From Stieleria sp. JC731 (GTDB lineage Bacteria > Planctomycetota > Planctomycetia > Pirellulales > Pirellulaceae), in assembly GCF_020966635.1 (NCBI RefSeq), contig NZ_JAJKFQ010000011.1:1364001-1428000 (forward strand): a stretch of 64,000 nt of DNA. The letters run 5' to 3'. A program made the translations under genes and the position numbers. The notes under the pieces were generated by a model that searched no databases, was not told where the DNA came from, and saw nothing but the letters and a program-made list of their open reading frames with translations. How positions within the stretch are numbered: position 1 is the stretch's first letter; every line of letters begins with the position of its first letter. This document shows positions 48,945 through 58,677 of this stretch, piece after piece.

Positions 48945-51900
48945 TTACCGAAGAGAGCGTTCCAGCAGCAGGATTAATTCATCGATTGCGATCGCTAGCT
49001 CGGCGTCTTCTTCGTCGCGGATTGCACGCAGCCAGTCAGTTGCCTCGCGGGCTTCGTCACTGGAAAGAAAAGGATCGATGGTCGAATCGGAGGTCCAGAA
49101 TGCTTTAGGGCCCGTTTTGCGGGGGCCGGAGATGCCTGCCTCGTCAGTGCCAGATAGACTTAGGTCTTTCGCCCCACCTAGATGATTGGCTGGTCCGGTG
49201 CCGGTTGTTTCGTCGTCTTGGCTGGAAGGCAGGGGCTTTGGCGTTTGATCGTTGCCAGCGGTCGGATTTCTAGTCGCCTCGCCACCAACAGTTCCTCCGT
49301 TTTCGAGGGTGTTCAAGATGTTGATGATTAGCAATGCGTCTAGTGCGGTAACTTGGCCGTCGCCATTGACATCGTATCCAAAGCCTGGGTCACCAGGTCC
49401 GACAGGTCCGGGGCCGTAGATATTCAGATAATTGATGATGCGCAGCGCATCGCTGGGGCTAATCGTGCCATTCCCATCGACGTCGTAGGGATTCTCGTCG
49501 TTATGAAACGGAGAGCTATCTTCGAGGACTTCGATTAAGAACGTTTTATCGATTGAGCTGGACTCGCCTTCGGGAACGTAGGCTGTGATCGTTAGTTCGA
49601 TTTGTTGGGCCGCAGAATAGCGAACGTAAACATCGTCGATCAGTTTTAGTGTCGCCCCGTCAATCTCGAAACGTGAATCGTTCACGGCCAACGTATAGCC
49701 TTCCGGTTGGCTAACCGAATCGAGCGTAACGTTTCCGACGGTGGCGCCCGAATGCAGCTCCATCACGGTTTCGTTGCTAAGCGAGATTGAACCACCGTAT
49801 TCGGGTTGGTCCTTCACCTGCAACTCGAATTCTTTCGAAATCGAACTACCGGCGTCGTCTCTTGCCGAGACGGTCATGACGAGGACGGGTTCGGTTTCAT
49901 GGTCGAGCGATTCGTCGTGCTTAAGCCAAAGCTCGTTGTCGTTACGGATTTCGAAGCGATCATCGTCGACTGAGTAAATGGTCGGCTGGTTGCGGTCTTC
50001 GTCGTAGGAGCTCAATCGGGCGATGTAGGCTCCAGCCACATTTTCATCGACTTCGCTGCCACCAATCACTAACTGTGTGACCGGGTCATTTTCATCCCCG
50101 ACTCGCACGACAATGTCTTGGCTGAAGTAGATCCCGGTTTGACGATCGACACCGGCAACTGCCATATAGATGACCGGTTCGAATTCATAGTTCAGGGGCC
50201 CATCGACCAAGACCAGATTGCCATTTCGGATATCGAAACGGGGATCAAAGACGGCAAGTTGGTAATCGTCGCCGTATCCATCAGCGTAATCGACATCGGC
50301 AACCCGAAGGCTGCCAACGACGTATGGGCCTTCGGTATGCTCGGGGATTTCACCGCCGGAAAAGATGATCCCCGAGGGTGGGTCCGGCTGACCGGCGACA
50401 TTTAGCGAAAAAGCGATTGGCGAAGAGACGGATTGGCCGTCATGAAATCGCAACGAGAACGAATCGGCGCCGAAATAGTCAGCGTTCGGTTGATAGGTAA
50501 GAACGCCTTCTTCGGACAGGTCGACCGAGCCATGAGTCGGGGCTTGGACGATCAACGGGATGAGACGATCACCATCATCGTCGTTGACAACCTGAGCAAT
50601 CTGAGACGGGTTGATGGTCAATGCCGTGTCTTCGAGGGCATTGGCTGAATAGGTCGGTTCCGTTACCGGTGGCGTATTGGGTTGATCAAGATGGACGCCG
50701 AAGTCTGCTTGATAAACTTCGTTCGCCTGTGTGACCTCAACCCGGTGGGCTTCCGATTGTCGGAACGAGATCTTGGAAACACCTGTCGAGGATAATGCGA
50801 AGTAGGACGCAAAATCAGAGCCTGCAATGACCGCTTGTGGCGGCGTTGCACCGAGATCAACTGAGCCTAGCTCTTGCGCGTTCTGGATTCCGCGTAGCGT
50901 CAGCGTGTTGCCGCTATCGCTTTGGTTGATCGTCGCCAACGCGTCGAAGTCGGCAACGAATTGGGCGCGACCATGAATATCGTCGAAGCGTTGCAGTTCG
51001 GCAAAGTTCGCATCGACATCAACAACACTGACGTGACCACCGGCGTTTCGGATTGCTAAGAGGCCAGCTTCATCGTCAAAGCTTAGCAGTTCGGTTGCGC
51101 CGACGATGACTGTTTGAGAACCTTCGACCCAATCGGCCGAACGGTTGTCCCAAAGCGAAGTTTGCAGCGCTGGAAGTGATTGTCCGTCATTGCCGCTAGT
51201 TGCGACCGGCCAAGCGACCACACTTCGACTGCTGGGCAATTCGGGTGCATTGGCAGAGACGTTAATTGCGGACCCGGACGCGAGCACTTGTGCTTGCGCG
51301 GGGATGATCTGTGGAGTTTGATCGATCGCGACCGAGATCAAATTGCCCGATTGATCATCAAGGCGAATGGAGGGCGCGTGCAGCGAGTGAAGCAGTGTTT
51401 GATCGTCCTGGTATTCGACGACCAGTCCGTAGCCATCGTTGCCAACGGTCGCGTCGACACTGGTGCCGGAGAACAGCAGTTCGGGTTCATTGCCTAGTGG
51501 CCGAACGAGCCACAGTCCGCTCTGGTCAACCGATCCACTGCCAGCATCCCCGAGAACCAAAGTTGCTTTCTGGCCTGAGTCCGCGACGAGCGGGGCGACA
51601 ATGGCGGAAGCGGAAAACGGAAGCGACTGTATTTGTGCGGATGTCCCGGATGTGCTTAACAGGACTAGCGATGTCGAGGTCGCGATGTGCAGGGTATCGT
51701 CAGCACGAGCGGCGTCGACAGCTTCGGAAAGATCCAGTTGCGGGGCCAGTTGTCGGCTGGTCGCTTCGACGGGGAACGTTTGCCTTTGTGACTTGGAGCC
51801 ATCAAAAAGTCGTACCGGGTGGATTCCCGTTTCGACGTCATCGAAACGGTAAACGCCGTCTTGGTCTGCCAACTCGTAGCGTTCGCCAGAATCCAACTGA

Positions 51901-52163
51901 GCATTATCGTTGGCGTCGATGTACGCCAATCGAGACTCCAGACGCTGCTCGCCCTGTTCGGCTCGCATTGAGCCATCGGTGTCATGAAAGACCGAGCCGG
52001 TGATGACCGCCAAGACACGTCGCTGGCCGAGCGTCTCGAATACAAGCCGACGCCGGTTTTCGGACCGTTTCCCGCTAAGGGCGGACTTGATCGTACCGCG
52101 CAGCGACAACGTGCGGCGAGCGGTCTCGCTGTCACGTCGAATCGATCGCCGCCTACTTCCCAT
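48945..52163 (-). CDS. Exported dockerin and cadherin-like surface protein
   Basis: A 1072-residue protein. I start at ATG 52163 (MGSRRRSIRRDSETARRTL); a TTG frame to 52247 adds 28 residues. The long basic N-terminus ends with the planctomycete export signature RRLVFETLGQRRVLA at 38-52. An SdrD_B-like beta domain follows (about 53-120: GSVFHDTDGSMRA, DANDNAQLDSGERY), then a region that looks like a beta-propeller (about 130-500), a cadherin-like tandem-95 repeat (about 510-610, ALEDTALTINPSQ and YQPNADYFGADSFSLRFHDG), two or three more beta-sandwiches, and a type I dockerin with two Ca-binding loops (DVDGNGTISPSDALRIINYLN split at the loop, and DVNGDGQVTALDALL). The tail is polar. It is likely cell-surface or secreted. 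No cohesin partner is adjacent. Confidence 0.88.
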   Translation of the reverse strand: MGSRRRSIRRDSETARRTLSLRGTIKSALSGKRSENRRRLVFETLGQRRVLAVITGSVFHDTDGSMRAEQGEQRLESRLAYIDANDNAQLDSGERYELADQDGVYRFDDVETGIHPVRLFDGSKSQRQTFPVEATSRQLAPQLDLSEAVDAARADDTLHIATSTSLVLLSTSGTSAQIQSLPFSASAIVAPLVADSGQKATLVLGDAGSGSVDQSGLWLVRPLGNEPELLFSGTSVDATVGNDGYGLVVEYQDDQTLLHSLHAPSIRLDDQSGNLISVAIDQTPQIIPAQAQVLASGSAINVSANAPELPSSRSVVAWPVATSGNDGQSLPALQTSLWDNRSADWVEGSQTVIVGATELLSFDDEAGLLAIRNAGGHVSVVDVDANFAELQRFDDIHGRAQFVADFDALATINQSDSGNTLTLRGIQNAQELGSVDLGATPPQAVIAGSDFASYFALSSTGVSKISFRQSEAHRVEVTQANEVYQADFGVHLDQPNTPPVTEPTYSANALEDTALTINPSQIAQVVNDDDGDRLIPLIVQAPTHGSVDLSEEGVLTYQPNADYFGADSFSLRFHDGQSVSSPIAFSLNVAGQPDPPSGIIFSGGEIPEHTEGPYVVGSLRVADVDYADGYGDDYQLAVFDPRFDIRNGNLVLVDGPLNYEFEPVIYMAVAGVDRQTGIYFSQDIVVRVGDENDPVTQLVIGGSEVDENVAGAYIARLSSYDEDRNQPTIYSVDDDRFEIRNDNELWLKHDESLDHETEPVLVMTVSARDDAGSSISKEFELQVKDQPEYGGSISLSNETVMELHSGATVGNVTLDSVSQPEGYTLAVNDSRFEIDGATLKLIDDVYVRYSAAQQIELTITAYVPEGESSSIDKTFLIEVLEDSSPFHNDENPYDVDGNGTISPSDALRIINYLNIYGPGPVGPGDPGFGYDVNGDGQVTALDALLIINILNTLENGGTVGGEATRNPTAGNDQTPKPLPSSQDDETTGTGPANHLGGAKDLSLSGTDEAGISGPRKTGPKAFWTSDSTIDPFLSSDEAREATDWLRAIRDEEDAELAIAIDELILLLERSLR

Positions 52164-52616
52164 GATGATGCGGTATTCCTTTTGAAGTTGCTTCCAAGAT
52201 GTCAGGCCGCCCACCCGTCGTTCGCCCGAGGCCTTGGACCTCAACACGTTTGTTGGACTGCAGATACGGAGAAAAGTTCCCCTCGGGGGAGGGCTGTAGA
52301 CTAGTTTTTGAAACTTTTACTGGATTCCGATCGGATTGTCCTTTCTTCGTTCGCTAGATACGACGTCTATGATACGCTGTAGCGAACGAATTCGGACCCA
52401 AGAATTCAAACGAATGACACGATTCTTTACCAGAATTAAACGCGTCAAAGAAGGGTGCGATGCCGCATGCCAAGTTTCGCCGGTGCAAGCACGGTCGTGC
52501 TGAATCGATGGCATCGTCAGTTTGATTGAAACGTTAAAATTGATCTGACCAACACCGGGCCGAATCAGCCATCGCAACCGATTTGTGATCGACTCTCGCC
52601 AAACGAGTTCTGCCAA
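52164..52616. other. Intergenic region between divergent surface-protein genes
   Basis: This 0.45-kb gap separates the divergent dockerin and Gly/Ser-rich genes. It must hold a promoter for each, but none is clear to the eye. No short gene or repeat is recognised. Confidence 0.4.
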
Positions 52617-54578
52617 ATGTTTGCAAACCAGACTACCGCTCATCCGATCGTATCACGCCAGCCGAGACGCCGGGATTGGCTGCGAGCCCGTTTGTATGGC
52701 TCCATCGGGGCAGCAGGCTTGGCGCTGATTTTCGCAGCGACGCCAAATGACGTTTCTGCCCAAGGTGCGGGTGCAGGTGTCAGCGAAACGATGCGTCAGG
52801 CCTATCAAGGTGGCACCGCCGGTCCGCCTCCTGGTTACGGTAGTGGCAGCGACAGTAGCAGCGGTTCATCCTCACCAGCAGTGAGCCCCTCTGGCGGTCC
52901 CTCCAGCGGCAGTGGCTATCCCGGCGGCAGTAGCAGCAGTGGTTACCCAGGAAGCAGTAGCAGCAGTGGTTACCCTGGCGGCAGCAGTAGCGGCAGTGGC
53001 TATCCGGGTGGCAGCAGTAGCGGGTACCCAGGAAGCAGTGGCAGCGGGTATCCGGGCGGGAGCAGCAGTGGGTATCCAGGTAGCAGTGGTAGCGGGTATC
53101 CAGGCAGCGGCTATCCCGGAGGCGGCGGGCGTTCCGGTGGACGCGGTAATCAAGGCTTCGCGCAGGCGTTGATGCAGCAGCTGATTTCAAAAACGGTCGC
53201 AAGTACCGATGTTGCCTCTTTGACGTCTCCCGATGCCGCACCGCCAATCCCTTCCGGTCCGGTTTTGATGAATGAGTCCACGGTCGCGTACACCAAAGGC
53301 GCATCGGCGCTGGCCCGCGACTTGTATTTCGGACACATCGTTGCCGAGTTCGAAAACGCTCAGCCGCAAATGTCGGCTGTCAAATACAGTGCCGTACTCA
53401 AACGACCCGTCTGGCAAATCCGCTGGGGCATTTCGATGTCCGTTCGCGGCGACGCCACCGACCCACAGCCTTTGTCGGACACTCCAAGTCGTGCAAACGG
53501 TGCTCCTGGAGGCCCGGGATCACAAGACCCATCCATGATGGCGGCGGGCTACGGAGCACCCGGAGGAACGGGCGATCAATCTGGGGGCTACAGCCAAGAT
53601 GACATGCGGGAGCAAATGGAGGCCCAAAACGCCGCGCAGCAAGACATGGCGAATATGTATAACAGCGGCTACTCCAGTGGCTCAGGAGGCCCCGGCGGAC
53701 CTGGTGCTCCCGGCGGACCTGGTGGCCAAAATGCTTTGGACATCGCACCAAAAGCACAATCGGCTGGCGAGCGTCTCGCATCGATGGAACGGCAGATGCT
53801 CGACGAGCAAGCGGCAAGTGAGCTGGAAGACAACTTAGGTGCCGTTGTCGATTACATCGGTGAGCAATTCGATCAGCGGTATGCCGAAGGTGCTTTCGGT
53901 CGCGCGTTTACCGACGTTAGTGACGGGGCAGGTCAAGCCGAAGCGGTTTCAAATTCCTTCGTCGATCTACTGGAATCGGCCGAGTCTGATTTGCCTTTGT
54001 GGCGACCCGGGATCGTTTACGTCGGCAAAGGGAACTCAGCACAAAGCATCGCTTCGGCCAAAGACGCAGGGCTGGATTTGTTGATCCATGTCGACGTGTT
54101 ACTGAAGCCACTGCGTGGTGAATTTACACAGAACATATCGCGGCTAAGGCTTTATCATGTCGCCAGCGGAAAGTCTTTCGGTTCGTCGCCGGCGATCGAT
54201 ACGTTGGAATTCAACCAAAAGTCACGCACCAAAGGCTTGGGTTCACGCGAATACATCGAAGAACAGTTGTCTGCCTTCATGGGGATTATTGATCGGCAGA
54301 CCAAGACGATCGATCTGCCGCGTTTGACACCTGCGGTTGCGGAAAAGCGAATTGGTGCTCTGTTGGCGAGCGGCGGCGGACGCAACCTGCACACGCTGGC
54401 CGAAGTCCGTCTGTTTCAGCAACAAGGGCTGCTAAACGAAGATCAAGTCCTGCAAGTTTTCGATATCGTGGGCGGCGAAGAAGGGATGCAAATCCTGTTT
54501 GGAACCGAGGACGAAAAACTGACGGTCGTTCGCAACTGGATCGCCGATAAATATCGGTCTTCGTCATCGGACAACTGA
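52617..54578 (+). CDS. Exported Gly/Ser/Tyr-rich repeat protein
   Basis: A 653-residue protein with a basic N-terminus and signal peptide (GSIGAAGLALIFAATPNDVSAQ, about 28-49). Residues about 70-175 are low-complexity Gly-Ser-Tyr-Pro repeats with the motif SGYPGSSGSGYPGG in many copies. An ordered domain follows (about 180-290), then a second Gly/Pro/Asp-rich linker (about 285-390) and a C-terminal alpha/beta region (about 400-653) without a known catalytic motif. The phrase GKGNSAQSIASAKDAGLDLLIHVDVLL and the ending EDEKLTVVRNWIADKY are conserved-looking. The flexible repeats suggest a role at the cell surface or in the periplasm. It lies 23 bases ahead of the isomerase-like gene, so the two may be co-transcribed. 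Confidence 0.82.
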   Translation: MFANQTTAHPIVSRQPRRRDWLRARLYGSIGAAGLALIFAATPNDVSAQGAGAGVSETMRQAYQGGTAGPPPGYGSGSDSSSGSSSPAVSPSGGPSSGSGYPGGSSSSGYPGSSSSSGYPGGSSSGSGYPGGSSSGYPGSSGSGYPGGSSSGYPGSSGSGYPGSGYPGGGGRSGGRGNQGFAQALMQQLISKTVASTDVASLTSPDAAPPIPSGPVLMNESTVAYTKGASALARDLYFGHIVAEFENAQPQMSAVKYSAVLKRPVWQIRWGISMSVRGDATDPQPLSDTPSRANGAPGGPGSQDPSMMAAGYGAPGGTGDQSGGYSQDDMREQMEAQNAAQQDMANMYNSGYSSGSGGPGGPGAPGGPGGQNALDIAPKAQSAGERLASMERQMLDEQAASELEDNLGAVVDYIGEQFDQRYAEGAFGRAFTDVSDGAGQAEAVSNSFVDLLESAESDLPLWRPGIVYVGKGNSAQSIASAKDAGLDLLIHVDVLLKPLRGEFTQNISRLRLYHVASGKSFGSSPAIDTLEFNQKSRTKGLGSREYIEEQLSAFMGIIDRQTKTIDLPRLTPAVAEKRIGALLASGGGRNLHTLAEVRLFQQQGLLNEDQVLQVFDIVGGEEGMQILFGTEDEKLTVVRNWIADKYRSSSSDN

Positions 54579-54601
54579 TTCCCTTTGTGTAGTGCCTTCT
54601 A

Positions 54602-55936
54602 TTGAATCGTCCGACGATTAAATTGAGCTGCGGCAACGAAGCCGCAGGTTCTGAGTCCGATCTATCACCATCCTCATTAACGCACCGGGTATCTTCGAAG
54701 TACCAGGCGCCTGATCGTGAGGCCCGGGCCGTTTGGAAGCAGCGCCGTGATCGGTGGATTCAAGCCAACGATGTCGCCTATCGGCATCCAGACCGCTTGG
54801 CACCTCGATTGCCTTGCGATCAAGGCTTCTTTCGGTTGCCCGAACAGTTGCTGCTGTCCTATGAACAGCACCGCGAGGAAAGCGAATTGGGGCATGTGTT
54901 TCGAATTGCCAATTCGCTGCACGATCAGCTTGATGCGATCGTTGTTTTGGGGCCAGCCTCAGCGGTTCAGTCGGTGACGGCAGTGACGCAAGCATGTTGT
55001 GATCCGTTTCACAACGAAATGTCTCGTGCCGATCGAGGCAGTAAACCACGTCTCTATTTCGCCGATTTAGAATCGGACAACGACTACGCGCAATCGTTGG
55101 TCTGGCGACTTGAGCGACAGGGCTACGGCGACGTCCTCGCTGAGCGTCGATACGGAATCATCGCAATCGACGATGTACATAGCCGCGATCGTCTATTGCC
55201 GCTACTTCGCTTGTTCTCCAACCGCCTGTCGCACTGGAACGATCAATGCGCTGATTTGCCGGCACCGATGACTGTTGTTTCTCCCCGTCCAGACGACTGG
55301 GGCGAAGGTCAATTTCCATTCCTGTCCCGTCGGCAGACGCTGCAGTCCAACGACGTCTTGGAAGGTTATTTTGGCACCTTGTCACCAGCAACGCTATTGC
55401 CAGCGGCGTTCTTGGGTTTGGACGTCATACAGCTGCTGGTCGGTGCGGCCGCAATCAACGACAACTTTGTTGATAAAGAATGGCACGAAAATCTGGTACT
55501 AAGGCTGAGCACATATCTGGATCGACCACGACACCAATTGGTTGGTTGGTCTTCCAGTTTTGATCCCATGATGCGGTGGTGGAATCAGCTGCTTAGAACT
55601 GCGTCTGGGATCGATGTTTCGTGGAATCGCTCTGTCGAATCTGAGGAGTTAAATCGACGTGCGAGCTTGAGTTTGCCAGAGCTTCATCTCGCGATCGCGT
55701 CACCACGTACCGATCCTATCGCGGTTTTGTGCCGAGATGACGTTTCCACAACAATGGAAGGGTTGCGGCAACACCGTTGGGACAGTTCATTCACAGCGCC
55801 AACGATGACCGCGTCTAACGCAGTGGTGGAGCGACTGAATTTGATCCTACCGTGCATCGAAACCAACCCGCTTGGGCAACTGTTGCAATTGGCGATGACC
55901 ACAGCGGCTCTGATTCAAGCGGAGCGCATCGGTTAA
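54602..55936 (+). CDS. Phosphoglucose isomerase-like protein, probably inactive
   Basis: A 444-residue protein, TTG start at 54602, that resembles glucose-6-phosphate isomerase in its SIS-type fold. The best match is FGTLSPATLLPAAFLGLDV (about 258-277), which mirrors the family phrase around FSVLSxxGLLPAAFxGxDV, and the helix VGWSSSFDPMMRWWNQLL (about 317-334). The phosphate-binding loop that is normally GIGGS reads VVLGPASAVQSV here, and the segment that normally carries AESLGK reads RTASGI, so key residues appear lost. The tail NPLGQLLQLAMTTAALI corresponds to the usual end. It is probably a paralogue with another role, or a degraded enzyme. It follows the Gly/Ser-rich gene by 23 bases. Confidence 0.6.
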   Translation: MNRPTIKLSCGNEAAGSESDLSPSSLTHRVSSKYQAPDREARAVWKQRRDRWIQANDVAYRHPDRLAPRLPCDQGFFRLPEQLLLSYEQHREESELGHVFRIANSLHDQLDAIVVLGPASAVQSVTAVTQACCDPFHNEMSRADRGSKPRLYFADLESDNDYAQSLVWRLERQGYGDVLAERRYGIIAIDDVHSRDRLLPLLRLFSNRLSHWNDQCADLPAPMTVVSPRPDDWGEGQFPFLSRRQTLQSNDVLEGYFGTLSPATLLPAAFLGLDVIQLLVGAAAINDNFVDKEWHENLVLRLSTYLDRPRHQLVGWSSSFDPMMRWWNQLLRTASGIDVSWNRSVESEELNRRASLSLPELHLAIASPRTDPIAVLCRDDVSTTMEGLRQHRWDSSFTAPTMTASNAVVERLNLILPCIETNPLGQLLQLAMTTAALIQAERIG

Positions 55937-56261
55937 ATCTACATAGGCATTGAGCAAGCACTTCTGTGATGTAGGGGCCCTGCGAGAGGGGGCACTGCGA
56001 TGTCTGTCTCGATGTACGTCGCAGCCTTGGCCTTCGGAATCCTTGGTCGTTTTGTTTCGGTCAGACGGCAACTCGAATCCACTTGGTTTGGAAGGTCGCC
56101 GTGCAGCGAATGTTCTCCGGTCGGTTTCGCTGTGAACAGTTTCCTCAGGATGTGGGCTAAACGCGAGCTTCCGATTCGACTACGCTCTGACCAATCAACT
56201 TCGCACCACCAGCCACGGCGCACGAAGCTGTGCCTAACCAATTGAATTAGCCGGATAATCC
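55937..56261. other. Intergenic region upstream of trpA
   Basis: This 0.33-kb gap holds a short frame at 56000-56245 + that begins with a hydrophobic stretch but then turns into a shadow-like Arg/Ser-rich sequence; I do not regard it as a gene. No attenuator (Trp codons with a hairpin) is visible before trpA. Confidence 0.45.
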
Positions 56262-57068
56262 ATGTCTTCGATCGATGACCTGTTCAAACGCCTGAAGTCC
56301 GAAAATCGCAAGGCGTTGATGCCGTTTTTGACCGCTGGCGACCCAGATTTGGAAACCTCTGCAGCTGTTTTGCGAAAGCTTCATGCGGCCGGTGCGGATC
56401 TTTGCGAGGTTGGAATTCCCTACAGTGATCCGATCGCCGATGGGCCTGTGATCCAGGCTTCTTATCAACGAGCCTTGGAGAGCGGTTTTCGCCTCGAGCA
56501 TGCGATGAAACTTGGCGCGGATAACGCAGCCGCCGTGGGCCTACCGATGGTCACGATGGTCAGCTATTCGATCATCTATCGCGTTGGTTTGGCGAAGTAC
56601 GTCGATCAAGCGATGAAAGCCGGATACGCTGGAGCGATCGTCCCAGACTTGCTGGTCGAAGAAGCTGCCGATCTGGCCGCTGTTTGTCGTGAGAAGGATT
56701 TTAGCTTGATTCAGTTGGTCACACCGACCACGCCACGCGAACGCCAAATTCAGATCGCCAACTCATCGACCGGTTTTCTGTATTACGTCAGTGTGACCGG
56801 CATCACAGGCGAGCGTAACGCACTGCCAGAAGATCTGACGGAAAACGTTGGCTGGTTGCGTGAGCAAACGGACTTGCCAATTTGCATCGGATTTGGGATT
56901 AGTGGTCCCGAGACAGCTGCAAAGCTCGCTCCGGTTGCGGACGGTCTGATTGTCGGATCGGCGGTGGTGCGCCGAATTTCAGAAAGCTCAGATCCCGGTT
57001 CGGCTTCGGATTCTGTGGCTGAATTTGTGAAACAGCTTCGTACGTCAATCGATCAAGCCTCCGTTTGA
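56262..57068 (+). CDS. trpA: Tryptophan synthase alpha chain
   Basis: TrpA cleaves indole-3-glycerol phosphate to glyceraldehyde-3-phosphate and indole, which passes to TrpB. The 268-residue TIM barrel has the family segment LCEVGIPYSDPIADGPVIQ with catalytic Glu49 and Asp60, the same numbering as in the Salmonella enzyme. Also present are the loop after PDLLVEEA, the STGFLYYVSVTGITGER motif and the phosphate-binding end GFGISGPETAA and DGLIVGSAVV. The length is normal. It stands alone: trpB is not adjacent, as is common in planctomycetes. Confidence 0.97.
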   Translation: MSSIDDLFKRLKSENRKALMPFLTAGDPDLETSAAVLRKLHAAGADLCEVGIPYSDPIADGPVIQASYQRALESGFRLEHAMKLGADNAAAVGLPMVTMVSYSIIYRVGLAKYVDQAMKAGYAGAIVPDLLVEEAADLAAVCREKDFSLIQLVTPTTPRERQIQIANSSTGFLYYVSVTGITGERNALPEDLTENVGWLREQTDLPICIGFGISGPETAAKLAPVADGLIVGSAVVRRISESSDPGSASDSVAEFVKQLRTSIDQASV

Positions 57069-57392
57069 GCGACGTTCAAAGTTTCGTCCACATCACTGTC
57101 TGCTGGCCGAGTCATGCTTCGCTCGTTTTAAATTAGCGAGCTATCAGCTTAAAAAGAAGAAGCGTGGTTAACTGGGTAATCTTTGCGGCGTCGCCCGGTT
57201 GATTCGACGGCAAAATCCGAAAAAACGTACCATGCCGAAGCGCCGATCGCCGAAATCTACAGCAACACCGGTCCGAAACGGATTTTCCGGTAGACGGAGC
57301 ACCACCCGCGATTGAGAAGTCCCGCATTGTCGTGGGGCTGCTCGGAAAACGTCGCCGGCCGGAGCGATTTGGAACTGTAGGAGGCATTTCCC
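57069..57392. other. Intergenic region upstream of the BON-domain gene
   Basis: This 0.32-kb gap separates trpA from the BON gene. It ends in a strong aggagg ribosome site at 57379-57384. It otherwise holds only shadows of other frames; no repeat or clear promoter hexamers could be chosen. Confidence 0.4.
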
Positions 57393-58529
57393 ATGCGACG
57401 AAAGTATCTCGGATTGGCGATCGCTGCGATCACCGCTTTTGGGCCGGCGTCGGCTTTTGGTGGAGACCGCGAGATTGCCCAAGAAATTATGACCCGATTG
57501 AAGAGCACCCGTGATGCGGGCGCTCTGAAAGACTTCACCCTCGACATGAAAGTCGATCAAGGCGTTGTCTTGTTCCGCGGCAGTGTCAGCGAAACGAGCC
57601 AAAAGGATTTGGTTCTCGCTGCTGCAAAAGGCATCGAAGGCATCACCAAAGTTGTTGATGAAGTCAGTGTCAAAGACGCCGTGGCAACCCCAGCGGTTGA
57701 AGCAGCACCTGAGAAGGCTGCCGCAGCAACCCTGGCCAAGTCTCGCGAATCTCTTCGCAAGATGTTGACCGCCGGAATCGATTCCGCACCAGTGGTTGAG
57801 CAACCTGCCGCGATCAAGCCAGCTCTTGAAATCGCACCCGGCGAAGTTCGCACCACCGCAGCGGTTGAATACGCGACTCCAGCGGTAAGCGATCAACAAG
57901 TTGTTGACAGCGTCGTTCAAGCACTTAGTAACGCACAGCAAACCGGCAGCCTTCGCGGCTTCGGCGTTGACGTTCAGTGCAACAACGGCATCGTCAGCTT
58001 GAACGGTCGTGCTTCGACGAAGGCTGCCCTTGATCAGATCGTACAGATCGCTCAATCGGCTCCCGGAGTTCAAGGCATCGATCAACAGATCACCGTGATC
58101 AACAGCCAGCCAAGCCCAGCGATCGCACCTGTGCGTGCGACCGGTGTTCCAGCTCAGTTGGCAAGCAACCGTATGGCTCCTGCGAGCGTTGACCAAGTTC
58201 CAACCATGGCTGCACCACAGCACATGGGAGCTCAAGTCATGCCAGCTTCGGCACCAATCATGGGAACTCCCGTGAGCGGCCAGCCAGTTCCTATGAACTA
58301 CGCTGCAGGTGCACCACGCTACGACGCACCAAACCTGCCTAACTACGCATGGCCAGGATACGCATCGTACCCGAACTACGCTGCACTGACTTATCCTCAG
58401 CAGTACAGCCCAACCGCATGGCCTTACATCGGCCCATTCTACCCTTACCCACAAGTCCCTCTGGGATGGCGTAAGGTATCCCTGGAATGGGATGACGGAT
58501 GGTGGTTCCTAGACTTCACCGATCGTTGA
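57393..58529 (+). CDS. Exported protein with two BON domains and aromatic C-terminus
   Basis: A 378-residue protein with a strong ribosome site (aggagg, 8 bases before ATG) and a signal peptide (MRRKYLGLAIAAITAFGPASAFGG). Two BON domains, each a beta-alpha-beta fold that binds phospholipid, cover about 28-95 (LKDFTLDMKVDQGVVLFRG) and about 168-242 (LRGFGVDVQCNNGIVSLNG). A Pro/Ala/Met-rich linker follows, then a Tyr/Trp/Pro-rich C-terminus (about 310-378) with the conserved-looking end VPLGWRKVSLEWDDGWWF. BON proteins such as OsmY protect the envelope, so a periplasmic or outer-membrane stress role is likely (inference). A strong ribosome site and a clean terminator suggest high expression. 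Confidence 0.85.
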   Translation: MRRKYLGLAIAAITAFGPASAFGGDREIAQEIMTRLKSTRDAGALKDFTLDMKVDQGVVLFRGSVSETSQKDLVLAAAKGIEGITKVVDEVSVKDAVATPAVEAAPEKAAAATLAKSRESLRKMLTAGIDSAPVVEQPAAIKPALEIAPGEVRTTAAVEYATPAVSDQQVVDSVVQALSNAQQTGSLRGFGVDVQCNNGIVSLNGRASTKAALDQIVQIAQSAPGVQGIDQQITVINSQPSPAIAPVRATGVPAQLASNRMAPASVDQVPTMAAPQHMGAQVMPASAPIMGTPVSGQPVPMNYAAGAPRYDAPNLPNYAWPGYASYPNYAALTYPQQYSPTAWPYIGPFYPYPQVPLGWRKVSLEWDDGWWFLDFTDR

Positions 58530-58577
58530 TCAACGTTCGGTGGACCGGACCCAGCCGGCCACAGTTCTGAATTACGA

Positions 58578-58613
58578 AGCCGCGAAGAGCCAATGTTCTT
58601 CGCGGCTTTTTTT
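58578..58613 (+). terminator. Rho-independent terminator of the BON-domain gene
   Basis: An 11-bp perfect stem (agccgcgaaga at 58578-58588 with tcttcgcggct at 58597-58607) and an 8-base loop are followed by a run of T bases on the plus strand. Confidence 0.92.
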
Positions 58614-58677
58614 GATTTCAGGCAGTCAGTTTTGGCGTCTGTATTGAAACAGTCGAGCACCGATTTGTGCCGCAACG

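Noticed and set aside
56000..56245. 81-residue frame before trpA with a hydrophobic start
   Set aside because: After the first 20 residues it loses any protein-like character, and there is no ribosome site.
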